In this document: positions 48,297 to 55,168 of the stretch, in pieces
Numbering within the stretch: position 1 is the stretch's first letter
How the letters are laid out: each line of letters starts with the position of its first letter
DNA from: an uncultured Verrucomicrobiales bacterium
GTDB lineage: Bacteria; Verrucomicrobiota; Verrucomicrobiia; Verrucomicrobiales; Akkermansiaceae
Direction: 5' to 3'
DNA: 64,000 bases
Assembly (NCBI GenBank): GCA_905478925.1
Contig: CAJQKQ010000044.1
Coordinates: forward strand, 91,984-155,983
Notes under the pieces: model-generated
The model's database searches: none
What the model saw: the letters and a program-made list of their open reading frames with translations, nothing else
What the model was told of the DNA's origin: nothing
Made by a program: the position numbers and the translations under genes

Positions 48297-48320
48297 CGGC
48301 GACCGAAGATCGCCGCTACT
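48297..48320. repeat. GGCGACCGAAGATCGCC palindrome at the 3' end of pta
   Basis: CGGCGACCGAAGATCGCCGC followed by TACT, right after the pta stop. Same core and same orientation relative to the upstream minus-strand gene as the copy after priA at 23981. Confidence 0.55.
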
Positions 48321-49388
48321 TCAGAAAGTGCTCTCCGGGTGGAGCTCGTGGTATTTGATCGCCTCCACTGCGACGGCAGCGGCGGTGCCGAAGATGGTCT
48401 CGACGGAGGCGGTGCGGGGGAGCTGGGCAGCGGGGCGGGAGAGGCCGAGGATGAGCTGGCCATAGTTCTGTGCGCCGCCGAGGTGCTGGAGGAGTTTCAG
48501 CGAGATGTGGGCTGCGTCGAGGTTGGGGAAAACGAGGACGTCTGCGGTGTGGCGTGCCGTGGCGTCAGCGAGTTTCGTTTCGGCGGCTTGGGGATCGACG
48601 GCGACGTCTGCCTGCAGTTCACCGTCGAGATCGATGTCGAGCCGCTCCCTGATGATGCGGTCTTTCGCGATTGCCGTTGCGGCCACAACTTTCTGCGCAT
48701 CCTTGGTGGCGGAGGAGCCTTTCGTCGAGTGGCTGAGCAGGGCGACGGTCGGAGTGCGACCGAGGAAATGGTGCGCGATTTTCCCGGTCTCGATGGCGAT
48801 GGTGGAGAGCTGTGTGACATCCGGCTGGGGGATGAGTCCAGTATCTGCGAGGAACAGGATGCGGTCATCGCCGAGCAGCGGGAAGTGCGGGGCGACGAGT
48901 ATGGTCACTCCGAAGATCCGGTCCACATTCGCTTGCGGCTTGATGTTGTGGAGGAGGGCGCGGAAGTAGGCGGCGGGGATCGCCTGGTTGCCGCCGACGA
49001 TCGCATCGGCATGGCCGTATTGCACCATCATCGAGCCGAAGTAATGCGGGCGGATAATGGTTTCCTCGGTATCGACCTGATGGCTGACCCGGTAGCGTGC
49101 CATGTTCTGCGCCCGTTTTACGAAAAGCGGGAGATCCGAGGAGGTTTTCGGATCGATGATCCCCACGAAATCCAGCGAGATGTGGTTTTGCCCGGCCATC
49201 GCACGGATCCGCTCGGGGCGACCCAGCAGGATGGGGATGACGGCTTCCGCAGCAACAAGACGTGCGGCGGCCTCAATGACACGAAGATCCTCGCCCTCAG
49301 TGAAAACCACCCGCTTCGGGTGGCGGCGAAGTTGGCCGATAAGCTGCCGTGTGACGTTGTTGTGGGCCGCTGGGGTGGATTCGGGCAT
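48321..49388 (-). CDS. pta: Phosphate acetyltransferase
   Basis: 355 aa, the short Pta form without the N-terminal DRTGG or P-loop domains. Landmarks are 'RVVFTEGEDLRVIEAAARLV', 'YGHADAIVGGNQAIPAAYFR', 'VALLSHSTKGSS' and 'DVLVFPNLDAAHISLKLLQH'. It interconverts acetyl-CoA and acetyl phosphate in the acetate pathway. The usual partner ackA is not in the window. It may equally be used for propionyl-CoA (PduL-unrelated members), but the signature favours Pta. It lies 160 bp downstream of smpB on the same strand, with AT-rich repeats between. Confidence 0.92.
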   Translation of the reverse strand: MPESTPAAHNNVTRQLIGQLRRHPKRVVFTEGEDLRVIEAAARLVAAEAVIPILLGRPERIRAMAGQNHISLDFVGIIDPKTSSDLPLFVKRAQNMARYRVSHQVDTEETIIRPHYFGSMMVQYGHADAIVGGNQAIPAAYFRALLHNIKPQANVDRIFGVTILVAPHFPLLGDDRILFLADTGLIPQPDVTQLSTIAIETGKIAHHFLGRTPTVALLSHSTKGSSATKDAQKVVAATAIAKDRIIRERLDIDLDGELQADVAVDPQAAETKLADATARHTADVLVFPNLDAAHISLKLLQHLGGAQNYGQLILGLSRPAAQLPRTASVETIFGTAAAVAVEAIKYHELHPESTF

Positions 49389-49441
49389 GAGAGAAATTCT
49401 GGTGAGGCGTGGGTGGGATGCTGCGCTTTGGATGCTGTGGA

Positions 49442-49470
49442 ATCAAACTTCAAATCTCAAGGAAGAGGGA
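49442..49470. repeat. AT-rich AGTTTA-type block upstream of pta
   Basis: In the pta sense this is CTCTTCCTTGAGATTTGAAG followed by TTTGATTCC, about 55 bp before the start. A further AT-rich GAATTTGAATTTTGAGAG stretch lies at 49528-49545, just after the smpB stop. Both are weaker members of the family seen at polA and ilvH. Confidence 0.45.
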
Positions 49471-49551
49471 GATTCCGGAGGAGGAGCAAGGTAAGGAGGT
49501 CTTTCAACCGGTATTGTCTGCCTTAGAATTTGAATTTTGAGAGTTGAGTTT

Positions 49552-50010
49552 TCACCGCTGGTTGAAGCGGGACATTTCACGCTGGGCCTCGCGGAGCTCG
49601 ACCTTTTTCTTCAAGGCGTGGCGCTGGTCCGAGTGGGTCTTGCCCTTGCCTACGCCGATCTCGACTTTCACGCGGCGACCCTTCCAATACATCCGCAGCA
49701 GCGGGAGGGTGCAGCCCTTGATCGCCGTTTCAGAGGAAAGCTTGAGGATTTCGCGCTTGTTCAGCAGCAGGCGGCGCGGGCGTTTCGTCTGGTGGTTGAA
49801 CCATTCGCCGGCGGTCTGCCAGGGCTGGATGTCACAGCCGTAGAGGAATACCTGATTCCCTTCGACACGGGCGAAGGCGTCGGAAACATTGATTTTCCCG
49901 GCACGGATCGATTTGACCTCGGTGCCTTTCAGTTCCAGTCCGGCCTCGTACTTGTCGAGGATGTGGAAGTCCCGGCCGGCCTTGCGGTTGGTGGCAATCT
50001 CGGCGCTCAT
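49552..50010 (-). CDS. smpB: SsrA-binding protein SmpB
   Basis: 152 aa, complete. The OB-fold core begins 'NRKAGRDFHILDKYEAGLEL' and contains 'GTEVKSIRAGKINVSDAFA'; the basic C-terminal helix 'KGKTHSDQRHALKKKVELRE' enters the decoding centre. With tmRNA it rescues stalled ribosomes (trans-translation). The ssrA gene is not in the window. It is in a minus-strand row with the DUF3147 gene and rpoZ upstream. Confidence 0.97.
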   Translation of the reverse strand: MSAEIATNRKAGRDFHILDKYEAGLELKGTEVKSIRAGKINVSDAFARVEGNQVFLYGCDIQPWQTAGEWFNHQTKRPRRLLLNKREILKLSSETAIKGCTLPLLRMYWKGRRVKVEIGVGKGKTHSDQRHALKKKVELREAQREMSRFNQR

Positions 50011-50082
50011 GGGCAGAGGTCGGGGAATTTCGATGGGCGGCGGCCGGGGGATTCCGATGTGCGCCCGGTCGGGTCGCAGCGC

Positions 50083-50289
50083 TTACTGAGGGAGCGGGCG
50101 CTCGATGAGCTTGATCTTGCCCTCGATGATCTCAGTGAGCGCGATGTCAGCTGCGCCCATGCTGGGGCGGGTCGGGATCAAAGGGGAACGGCCGCTGTTG
50201 AGCTGGCGAACCCTTTGGGAGACAAGGTTAACGAGGACCAGAGGGTCGGTGACGATTTCAGAGGCCTGTTCGACAAGATCGCTTTTCAT
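50083..50289 (-). CDS. rpoZ: RNA polymerase omega subunit
   Basis: 68 aa from ATG 50289 ('MKSDLVEQASEIVTDPLVLV'); the track start adds 29 unconserved residues. Family features are 'NLVSQRVRQLNSG' and 'MGAADIALTEIIEGKI', in which the AxxEI segment contacts beta-prime. It assists RNA polymerase assembly and, where the MAR motif is kept, ppGpp binding; the N-terminal MAR motif is not seen here. It is 72 bp upstream of smpB and probably co-transcribed. Confidence 0.88.
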   Translation of the reverse strand: MKSDLVEQASEIVTDPLVLVNLVSQRVRQLNSGRSPLIPTRPSMGAADIALTEIIEGKIKLIERPLPQ

Positions 50290-50488
50290 GGTAGAGCCGG
50301 GAAGTTGCGAGGTTGACCTAGCTTGACCGAAAGAGACGACGTTCTCAGGTTCGGTTGGCAGGGCACTTTCGCTCAAAATTAGTTATGGTGGACGGTGACG
50401 GGCTGGATGTGAAACCAGAGAACCGAAGAAAATGCAAGTCCAAACTGGCTTGTTTTGACGATTTCCCCAAGGAATTCCGGAAAATCTC

Positions 50489-50884
50489 CTATTTCGGCAT
50501 GAGATCGATCCCGAATTTTCGCAGGAGGATGACGGTGATCCAGAAAAAGCCCGTGGTCAGGACGCAGTTTGCACCGAGAGCGGACCAGAACGACCAGCCG
50601 CTGCGGAGCATCCAGGGTAGGATCAGGAACATGGGGAGGGTCGGCAGGACGAACCAGAAGGTGCCTTCGGCGTGCCCGGCGATCTTTCCGGACGGTTGTC
50701 CGCCGTGCCACATCCAGATCATTGCCAGTAGAGATGTGAGCGGCAGGGCGATCAGTAGTGCGGAGAGTTTGTCGCTGAAGAGTTGGATCTTGTTGACGAA
50801 AAGGATGATGACTGCGGTGAGCAGAACTTTCACCAGATCTGAGGGGGTGAAGGAGAGGAGCTTGCTCCAGGGGATGTTGTTCAT
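50489..50884 (-). CDS. DUF3147-like small membrane protein
   Basis: 131 aa from ATG 50884 ('MNNIPWSKLLSFTPSDLVKV'); the long track start at 51139 runs antisense to the KH-protein gene. Four hydrophobic segments are visible: 'VLLTAVIILFVNKI', 'LSALLIALPLTSLLAMIWMW', 'FWFVLPTLPMFLILPWML' and 'GANCVLTTGFFWITVILL'. It resembles DUF3147 inner-membrane proteins of unknown function. Its start is 88 bp from the divergent KH/R3H gene. Confidence 0.7.
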   Translation of the reverse strand: MNNIPWSKLLSFTPSDLVKVLLTAVIILFVNKIQLFSDKLSALLIALPLTSLLAMIWMWHGGQPSGKIAGHAEGTFWFVLPTLPMFLILPWMLRSGWSFWSALGANCVLTTGFFWITVILLRKFGIDLMPK

Positions 50885-50972
50885 GGTGGCGATTTTCCGC
50901 CGAGATGGCGTACCATCAATATTAAACGCGCGAAAGTTGACCCTCATCGCCTTTCCGCTAGAGTAAGCACAT

Positions 50973-51422
50973 ATGACCGCCTCCGAACTTGCTGCAAAAA
51001 TTCTCGACTCCATGCTCGGGCACCTCGGGATCGCCTCCGAGATCGAAGCCCAGGAGACTTCGGACGGGACGTGCCTGCAGATATTTTCCTCGGAGAAGGA
51101 AACCATCATCGGCAATAACGGCGACCGTCTCGACGACATCCAGTATCTAGTAAACCGTATCCTACGCCGCCAGATGCCTGACGCCGGTCGGGTGAGGGTG
51201 GATTGCGAGCATTTCCGCTCGATGCAGGAGGATCAACTTCAGGAGGAGGTTCGCGAACTTGTCGAACTGGTGAAATCCCAAGGGAAAACCTACAAGATGA
51301 GGCCGCTCAACGCCTACTATCGCCGCCTGGCCTACAACGTGATCGCCGGGGAGGAAGGAATATCCGCGACCTCGCCTTCCGGCGATGACCGCCTGAAGCG
51401 CATCAGCATTTCTCCGAAATAA
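50973..51422 (+). CDS. KH/R3H RNA-binding protein (Jag/KhpB-like)
   Basis: 149 aa with a KH-II domain ('ETIIGNNGDRLDDIQYLVNR', where the GNNG loop replaces GxxG) followed by an R3H-like segment ('MRPLNAYYRRLAYNVIAGEE', 'ISATSPSGDDRLKRISISP'). The order matches the C-terminal half of SpoIIIJ-associated Jag/KhpB, but the Jag-N domain is missing. Probably a small cytosolic RNA-binding protein. In many bacteria it is next to yidC or trmE, which are absent here. A DoxX gene follows after 16 bp. Confidence 0.85.
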   Translation: MTASELAAKILDSMLGHLGIASEIEAQETSDGTCLQIFSSEKETIIGNNGDRLDDIQYLVNRILRRQMPDAGRVRVDCEHFRSMQEDQLQEEVRELVELVKSQGKTYKMRPLNAYYRRLAYNVIAGEEGISATSPSGDDRLKRISISPK

Positions 51423-51438
51423 CACACGCCCGGTCTCC

Positions 51439-51906
51439 ATGAAAAAATTCCTCTTTGATTGCGGCACCCGCGATGCCACCGCCTCCCTCGGCCTGCTTTT
51501 CCTTCGCGTCTGCACCGGGTTGATGATGTTGCTCGGCCACGGTATCGGCAAGATCGAGAAATACGGAGCCATGAAAGACGGTTTCCCGGTTCCTGATTTC
51601 TTCCCGCTGAAATACATGTCCCCGCCCATCAGCCTGATGTCAATCATCGGGGCGGAGGTCGGGTGTTCCGTGTTGATCATCTTTGGTCTCGCGACCCGCC
51701 CGGCGGCATTTATCTTCGCATTTACCATGACTGTCGCGGCCTTCAACATCCATGGCTCGAATCCGTGGTTCACACCGGGTGGCATAGGTCTGAAGGAAGG
51801 CCCCATCCTCTATCTCATCCCCGTCGTCGCGATCCTACTCGCTGGAGCCGGGCAATACTCCTTCGATGCGGCCATCCTCAAGGAAGGTCGCCGCAAAAGG
51901 TGGTGA
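51439..51906 (+). CDS. DoxX-family membrane protein
   Basis: 155 aa with four membrane segments: 'ASLGLLFLRVCTGLMMLLGH', 'SIIGAEVGCSVLIIFGLATR', 'AAFIFAFTMTVAAFNIH' and 'LYLIPVVAILLAGAGQYSF'. The GHGxxK context ('LLGHGIGKIEKYG') is typical of DoxX/YphA proteins, subunit-like membrane proteins linked to quinone or thiol redox in some species. Closely spaced behind the KH/R3H gene; function here unknown. Confidence 0.85.
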   Translation: MKKFLFDCGTRDATASLGLLFLRVCTGLMMLLGHGIGKIEKYGAMKDGFPVPDFFPLKYMSPPISLMSIIGAEVGCSVLIIFGLATRPAAFIFAFTMTVAAFNIHGSNPWFTPGGIGLKEGPILYLIPVVAILLAGAGQYSFDAAILKEGRRKRW

Positions 51907-51916
51907 TACCGGATTC

Positions 51917-51951
51917 TCTTGCTTGGAGTTTAAAGTTTAGGATTTAACGTT
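51917..51951. repeat. AT-rich AGTTTA-type block before the thioesterase gene
   Basis: CTTGCTTGGAGTTTAAAGTT followed by TAGGATTTAACGTT lies directly before the TTG start. It shares the CTTGCTTGG lead with the copy before ilvH (60612). Confidence 0.6.
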
Positions 51952-52296
51952 TTGGAAACCCACCGCCTCGTCCTCCCCGGTGACCTGAACCACTACGGTT
52001 CCCTCTTCGGCGGGCGGTTGCTCGCCTGGATCGATGAGGCCGCTTGGATTGCCGCTTCGGCTGAGTTTCCGCACTGCCAGTTCGTCACGATAGGCATGGA
52101 CAAGATCGAGTTCCGGCATGGCGTGGAAGACGGGACGATCCTGCGCATCCACTGCGAAAGGACGAACAAGGGCAGGACTTCGATCACCTACAAGGTGTCT
52201 GTTACGGATGTGAAAAACGCGCCCGAAATTCCTATTTTTCAGACCGAGGTCACGTTCGTCTCAGTGAACGATCAGGGCGCGAAGGCGGAAATCTGA
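51952..52296 (+). CDS. Acyl-CoA thioesterase (hotdog fold, YciA/BACH-like)
   Basis: 114 aa from TTG. The signature 'PGDLNHYGSLFGGRLLAWID' with the following 'EAAWIAASAEFPH' contains the catalytic Asn/Asp helix of hotdog thioesterases, and 'GTILRIHCERTNKGRTSITY' is the central strand. It hydrolyses acyl-CoA in the cytosol. It is a little shorter than usual (about 130), lacking a C-terminal tail. It follows the DoxX gene after 45 bp containing an AT-rich repeat. Confidence 0.85.
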   Translation: METHRLVLPGDLNHYGSLFGGRLLAWIDEAAWIAASAEFPHCQFVTIGMDKIEFRHGVEDGTILRIHCERTNKGRTSITYKVSVTDVKNAPEIPIFQTEVTFVSVNDQGAKAEI

Positions 52297-52328
52297 ATTT
52301 TTCGTCGGATCCGGTCTCTCACGGTATT

Positions 52329-52607
52329 ATGAAAGACAAAATCCACGAATTCGATGCGGTGATCGTTGGCTCCGGCACGTCCGCTTACTGCGCGGCCGAT
52401 GGCCTGAGAAAAGCCGGCCGCAAAATCGCAATCATCGACAACGCAATCAACGAGATTCTCGGGGCTCACATCGCCCGCCACAACGCTTCGGAGGCGATCA
52501 ACATCCTCGCGCTGGCGATGAAGCATCATATCAAGGCTGCGGATCTTGCGGATTTTATGTGGGCGTATCCGACGATCACTTCGGATTTGAAATACATGGT
52601 GAAGTAG
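52329..52607 (+). pseudogene. Pyridine-nucleotide disulfide oxidoreductase with internal deletion
   Basis: 92 aa. Residues 1-38 are the FAD-binding start of a flavoprotein reductase ('FDAVIVGSGTSAYCAADGLR'). From about residue 43 the frame continues directly into the C-terminal dimerisation domain ('GAHIARHNASEAINILALAM', 'ADLADFMWAYPTITSDLKYM'). Family members are about 450 aa, so roughly 350 residues, including the redox cysteines and NAD site, are gone without a frameshift. It has a normal start and stop but cannot be a working reductase. Relatives are mercuric-reductase or glutathione-reductase-like. Confidence 0.8.
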
Positions 52608-52661
52608 GTAACTGGATTCGGACTCGCGCGGACTGCTGGCTTTCTGCATGTTCCGTCCGGC

Positions 52662-54242
52662 ATGATCCACACCCTCGATATCGTACTCCCGCTTGGTCGC
52701 TCCGAAAGCGATGAAGCGCGGAAGGCCGAGGTGGCGCGGATGCTGGGCGTTTCGCCGGATCAGGTGAAAGGTCTGCGGCTACGCAAGCACTCCATCGATG
52801 CCCGTCAGCGGCAGGTGAAAGTGCAGCTGCGCCTGGAGGTGGCGGTGGATGAGGATTTGCCCGAAGAGGAGAAACCGATGTGGTCGGCTCCAGCGCTGGC
52901 GGAAAACGCGAAGCGGGTGCTGATCATCGGATCGGGGCCGGCGGGGCTTTTTGCGGCGCTGAAATGCTTGGAGATGGGCGCAAAACCCATCGTGCTGGAG
53001 CGGGGCAAGGATGCCTCGGCACGGCGATTCGATCTCGCTCCCATCCTCCGTGAGGGGCGGGTGATTCCGGAATCGAACTATTGCTTCGGCGAGGGCGGAG
53101 CCGGGACGTTTTCCGATGGGAAACTCTACACACGGGCGAAGAAACGCGGACCGGTGGCGGAGGTTTACCGAGTGCTGGTGGCGCACGGTGCGCCGGAAAA
53201 AATCCTGACGGATGCGCACCCGCACATCGGTTCGAATCTTTTGCCAAATGTGGTGAAAGCGATGCGGCAGTCGGTGATCGACCACGGCGGGGAGGTGCAC
53301 TTTCAAACGAAGGTGACTGACCTGCTGATTTCCGGAGGGGAAATCCGGGGCGTGACGACGGCGGACGGCGGCGAGTTCCTGGCTGATGCGACCATTCTTG
53401 CCACGGGGCACTCCGCGCGAGACATCTACCGGCTGATTGCCGAAAAGGGCATCCTGATGGAGCACAAGCCGTTCGCGATCGGGTTTCGGATCGAGCATCC
53501 GCAGCCGTTTATCGACCGCCAGCAATACCATATGCCCGAGGGCGCGCCGCGTCCCGACCTGCTGCCCGCCGCTCGCTACCGATTGGCGACGAAGATCGAC
53601 GATCGGGGGGTACATTCCTTTTGCATGTGCCCGGGCGGCTGGATCGTCCCGGCAGCGACCGAGGACGGGCAGGTGGTGGTCAACGGGATGTCGCTCTCGC
53701 GGCGTGACTCGCCCTTCGCGAACTCCGGACTGGTGACGACGATCGAACCGGAGGATATCGGGCATCTGGTTCCGGAGCACGGCATCATGGCGGGCATCGT
53801 TTTCCAGGAAATGATCGAACGCTCCGCAAAGATCGCGGGTGGAAACGCGGTGCTGGGCCAGGTGGCTCCGGCGCAGCGGGCGGTGGATTACATTTCCGGG
53901 AGGATCTCGGCAGATCTACCAGAAACATCGTACTTCCCCGGGGTGAATCCTGCGCCGTTGCATGAGCTTCTTTCGAAGGGGATCACGTCGCGTATGCGAG
54001 AGGGGCTGAAGCTGTTCAACCGTCAGATCAAAAACTATGCTTCATCTGAGGCCTTGCTGTTGGGATTTGAAACGCGGACTTCGTCTCCGCTGCGGATTCC
54101 GCGTGACGGGGTGACATTGGAGCATCCGGAAGTTTCCGGGCTTTTTCCCTGCGGAGAGGGAGCGGGATATGCAGGCGGGATTGTTTCCGCGGCGCTGGAT
54201 GGATTGAAATGCGCGGAGGCGGCTTGTGGATCGCGGCTTTGA
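52662..54242 (+). CDS. FAD-dependent dehydrogenase (COG2509-type)
   Basis: 526 aa. The N-terminal ~75 residues form a small alpha/beta domain ('ARMLGVSPDQVKGLRLRKHS'). A Rossmann FAD site follows near residue 89 ('VLIIGSGPAGLFAALKCLEM'), then 'CFGEGGAGTFSDGKLYTRAK', 'ILATGHSARDIYRLI' and a C-terminal FAD contact 'LFPCGEGAGYAGGIVSAALD'. This is the widely distributed but uncharacterised 'FAD-dependent dehydrogenase' family. No operon partner indicates a substrate. The stop codon lies within the first copy of a GCGGCTTTGAAAGCCGC stem-loop element. Confidence 0.88.
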   Translation: MIHTLDIVLPLGRSESDEARKAEVARMLGVSPDQVKGLRLRKHSIDARQRQVKVQLRLEVAVDEDLPEEEKPMWSAPALAENAKRVLIIGSGPAGLFAALKCLEMGAKPIVLERGKDASARRFDLAPILREGRVIPESNYCFGEGGAGTFSDGKLYTRAKKRGPVAEVYRVLVAHGAPEKILTDAHPHIGSNLLPNVVKAMRQSVIDHGGEVHFQTKVTDLLISGGEIRGVTTADGGEFLADATILATGHSARDIYRLIAEKGILMEHKPFAIGFRIEHPQPFIDRQQYHMPEGAPRPDLLPAARYRLATKIDDRGVHSFCMCPGGWIVPAATEDGQVVVNGMSLSRRDSPFANSGLVTTIEPEDIGHLVPEHGIMAGIVFQEMIERSAKIAGGNAVLGQVAPAQRAVDYISGRISADLPETSYFPGVNPAPLHELLSKGITSRMREGLKLFNRQIKNYASSEALLLGFETRTSSPLRIPRDGVTLEHPEVSGLFPCGEGAGYAGGIVSAALDGLKCAEAACGSRL

Positions 54243-54247
54243 AAGCC

Positions 54248-54319
54248 GCTGGATTCAATGGGTTCGTGGCCGAATAGTGAGCGGAGCGTGAGAAAGCGGC
54301 TTTGAAAGCCGCGCTCCAT
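54248..54319 (+). repeat. 72-bp direct repeat, copy A, left of Phd-PIN module
   Basis: Starts GCTGGATTCAATGGGTTCGT and ends with the stem-loop GCGGCTTTGAAAGCCGC plus GCTCCAT. Copy B at 55095-55166 has the same length and about 85% identity by hand alignment. A further stem-loop half-copy lies directly before it (54233-54249). The two copies bracket the toxin-antitoxin pair. Confidence 0.75.
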
Positions 54320-54325
54320 GCTGGC

Positions 54326-54362
54326 TTGACTTTTTCGGAGAACATCATAAATTTGTGATGTT
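54326..54362 (+). promoter_or_regulatory. Promoter and operator of the Phd-PIN module
   Basis: -35 TTGACT (54326-54331), 16-nt spacer, -10 TAAATT (54348-54353). An inverted repeat AACATCA-N8-TGATGTT (54341-54362) covers the -10 and ends immediately before the antitoxin ATG. Transcription would give a leader of only a few bases. Autorepression by the Phd-type antitoxin is expected. Confidence 0.75.
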
Positions 54363-54614
54363 ATGAAAACAGCGACAGTCCGTGATTTGCGTTACGATTT
54401 CCCGAAGATTGAGGCTTGGTTGGAAGGGGGGCAGGAAATCATTATTACAAAGCACTCAAAGCCGATTGCGCGGATTCAGTCGGAGAAGACGGTGGCGAAA
54501 CCGATGCCGGAATTGCCTGATTTCAAGGCGCGGCTTAAGGAGACATGGGGAGATAGGTTTTTCACCCAAAAGGAAGTCGATGAAATGCGTGCTTTCGAGA
54601 CGGGCGAGCCATGA
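54363..54614 (+). CDS. Phd/YefM-type antitoxin
   Basis: 83 aa. The N-terminal part is the Phd/YefM DNA-binding and dimerisation fold ('TVRDLRYDFPKIEAWLEGGQ', 'EIIITKHSKPIARI'). The C-terminal part ('LPDFKARLKETWGDRFFTQK') is acidic-helical and would block the toxin. Its stop overlaps the PIN toxin start by 4 bp (ATGA). A palindrome immediately upstream is the likely binding site. Confidence 0.88.
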   Translation: MKTATVRDLRYDFPKIEAWLEGGQEIIITKHSKPIARIQSEKTVAKPMPELPDFKARLKETWGDRFFTQKEVDEMRAFETGEP

Positions 54615-55063
54615 TTCACTACCCGGATACGAGTTTCCTTTGCTCAATATACAGGCAACAGGATCATACCGACCGCGCAGTGGAAATCCGCGAGAATCTA
54701 AGTGAGTTGCTCCATTACACGGCGCTGCTTGAATTTGAATTCTTCCAAGCCACAGAGCTACAGGTTTGGCTGTATTCCAACGATAAAACGCGCGGCTATT
54801 CGCGCAAAGAGGCGAACACAATGATCCGAAACTGGGAAACGGATGTTGCTGCGGGGATTAACCGGCAAGTGCCGTTCGATATGGACGCCGTGCTGAGGCT
54901 TTCGAGGTCTTTCTCAGTCCAGATGACCTCTTCGGGCGGACACAGAACCCTAGACATTCTCCATGTGGCAACGGCGGTGCATCTGGGGGCGAAGAAGTTT
55001 TTAACGTTTGATGGCAGGCAGAAGGTGCTGGCTGAATATGCGGGGCTGGAGGTGGTGGGGTAG
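54611..55063 (+). CDS. PIN-domain toxin (VapC-like RNase)
   Basis: 150 aa. Acidic metal ligands of the PIN fold are in place: Asp in 'YPDTSFLCSIYRQQ' near the N-terminus, Glu in 'ALLEFEFFQATEL', Asp in 'RTLDILHVATAVHLGAKKFL' and Asp in 'TFDGRQ'. The toxin would cleave tRNA or rRNA when free of antitoxin. Length and frame look intact. The pair is flanked by two 72-bp direct repeats, suggesting acquisition or movement as a unit. Confidence 0.88.
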   Translation: MIHYPDTSFLCSIYRQQDHTDRAVEIRENLSELLHYTALLEFEFFQATELQVWLYSNDKTRGYSRKEANTMIRNWETDVAAGINRQVPFDMDAVLRLSRSFSVQMTSSGGHRTLDILHVATAVHLGAKKFLTFDGRQKVLAEYAGLEVVG

Positions 55064-55094
55064 GGAGCGCGGGTTTTTAACCCGCTTTCGGAAG

Positions 55095-55166
55095 GCTGGA
55101 TTCAATGGGCTCGTCGCCGAATGGTGGGCGGAGTATCAGACAGCGGTTTGAAAAGCCGCGCTCCAT
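55095..55166 (+). repeat. 72-bp direct repeat, copy B, right of Phd-PIN module
   Basis: Starts GCTGGATTCAATGGGCTCGT and ends AAAAGCCGCGCTCCAT. It is preceded by a separate stem-loop GCGGGTTTTTAACCCGC (55069-55085). Partner of copy A at 54248. Confidence 0.75.
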
Positions 55167-55168
55167 AT

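Noticed and set aside
48264-49526. 420-aa plus-strand ORF
   Set aside because: Antisense of pta; composition typical of shadow frames.
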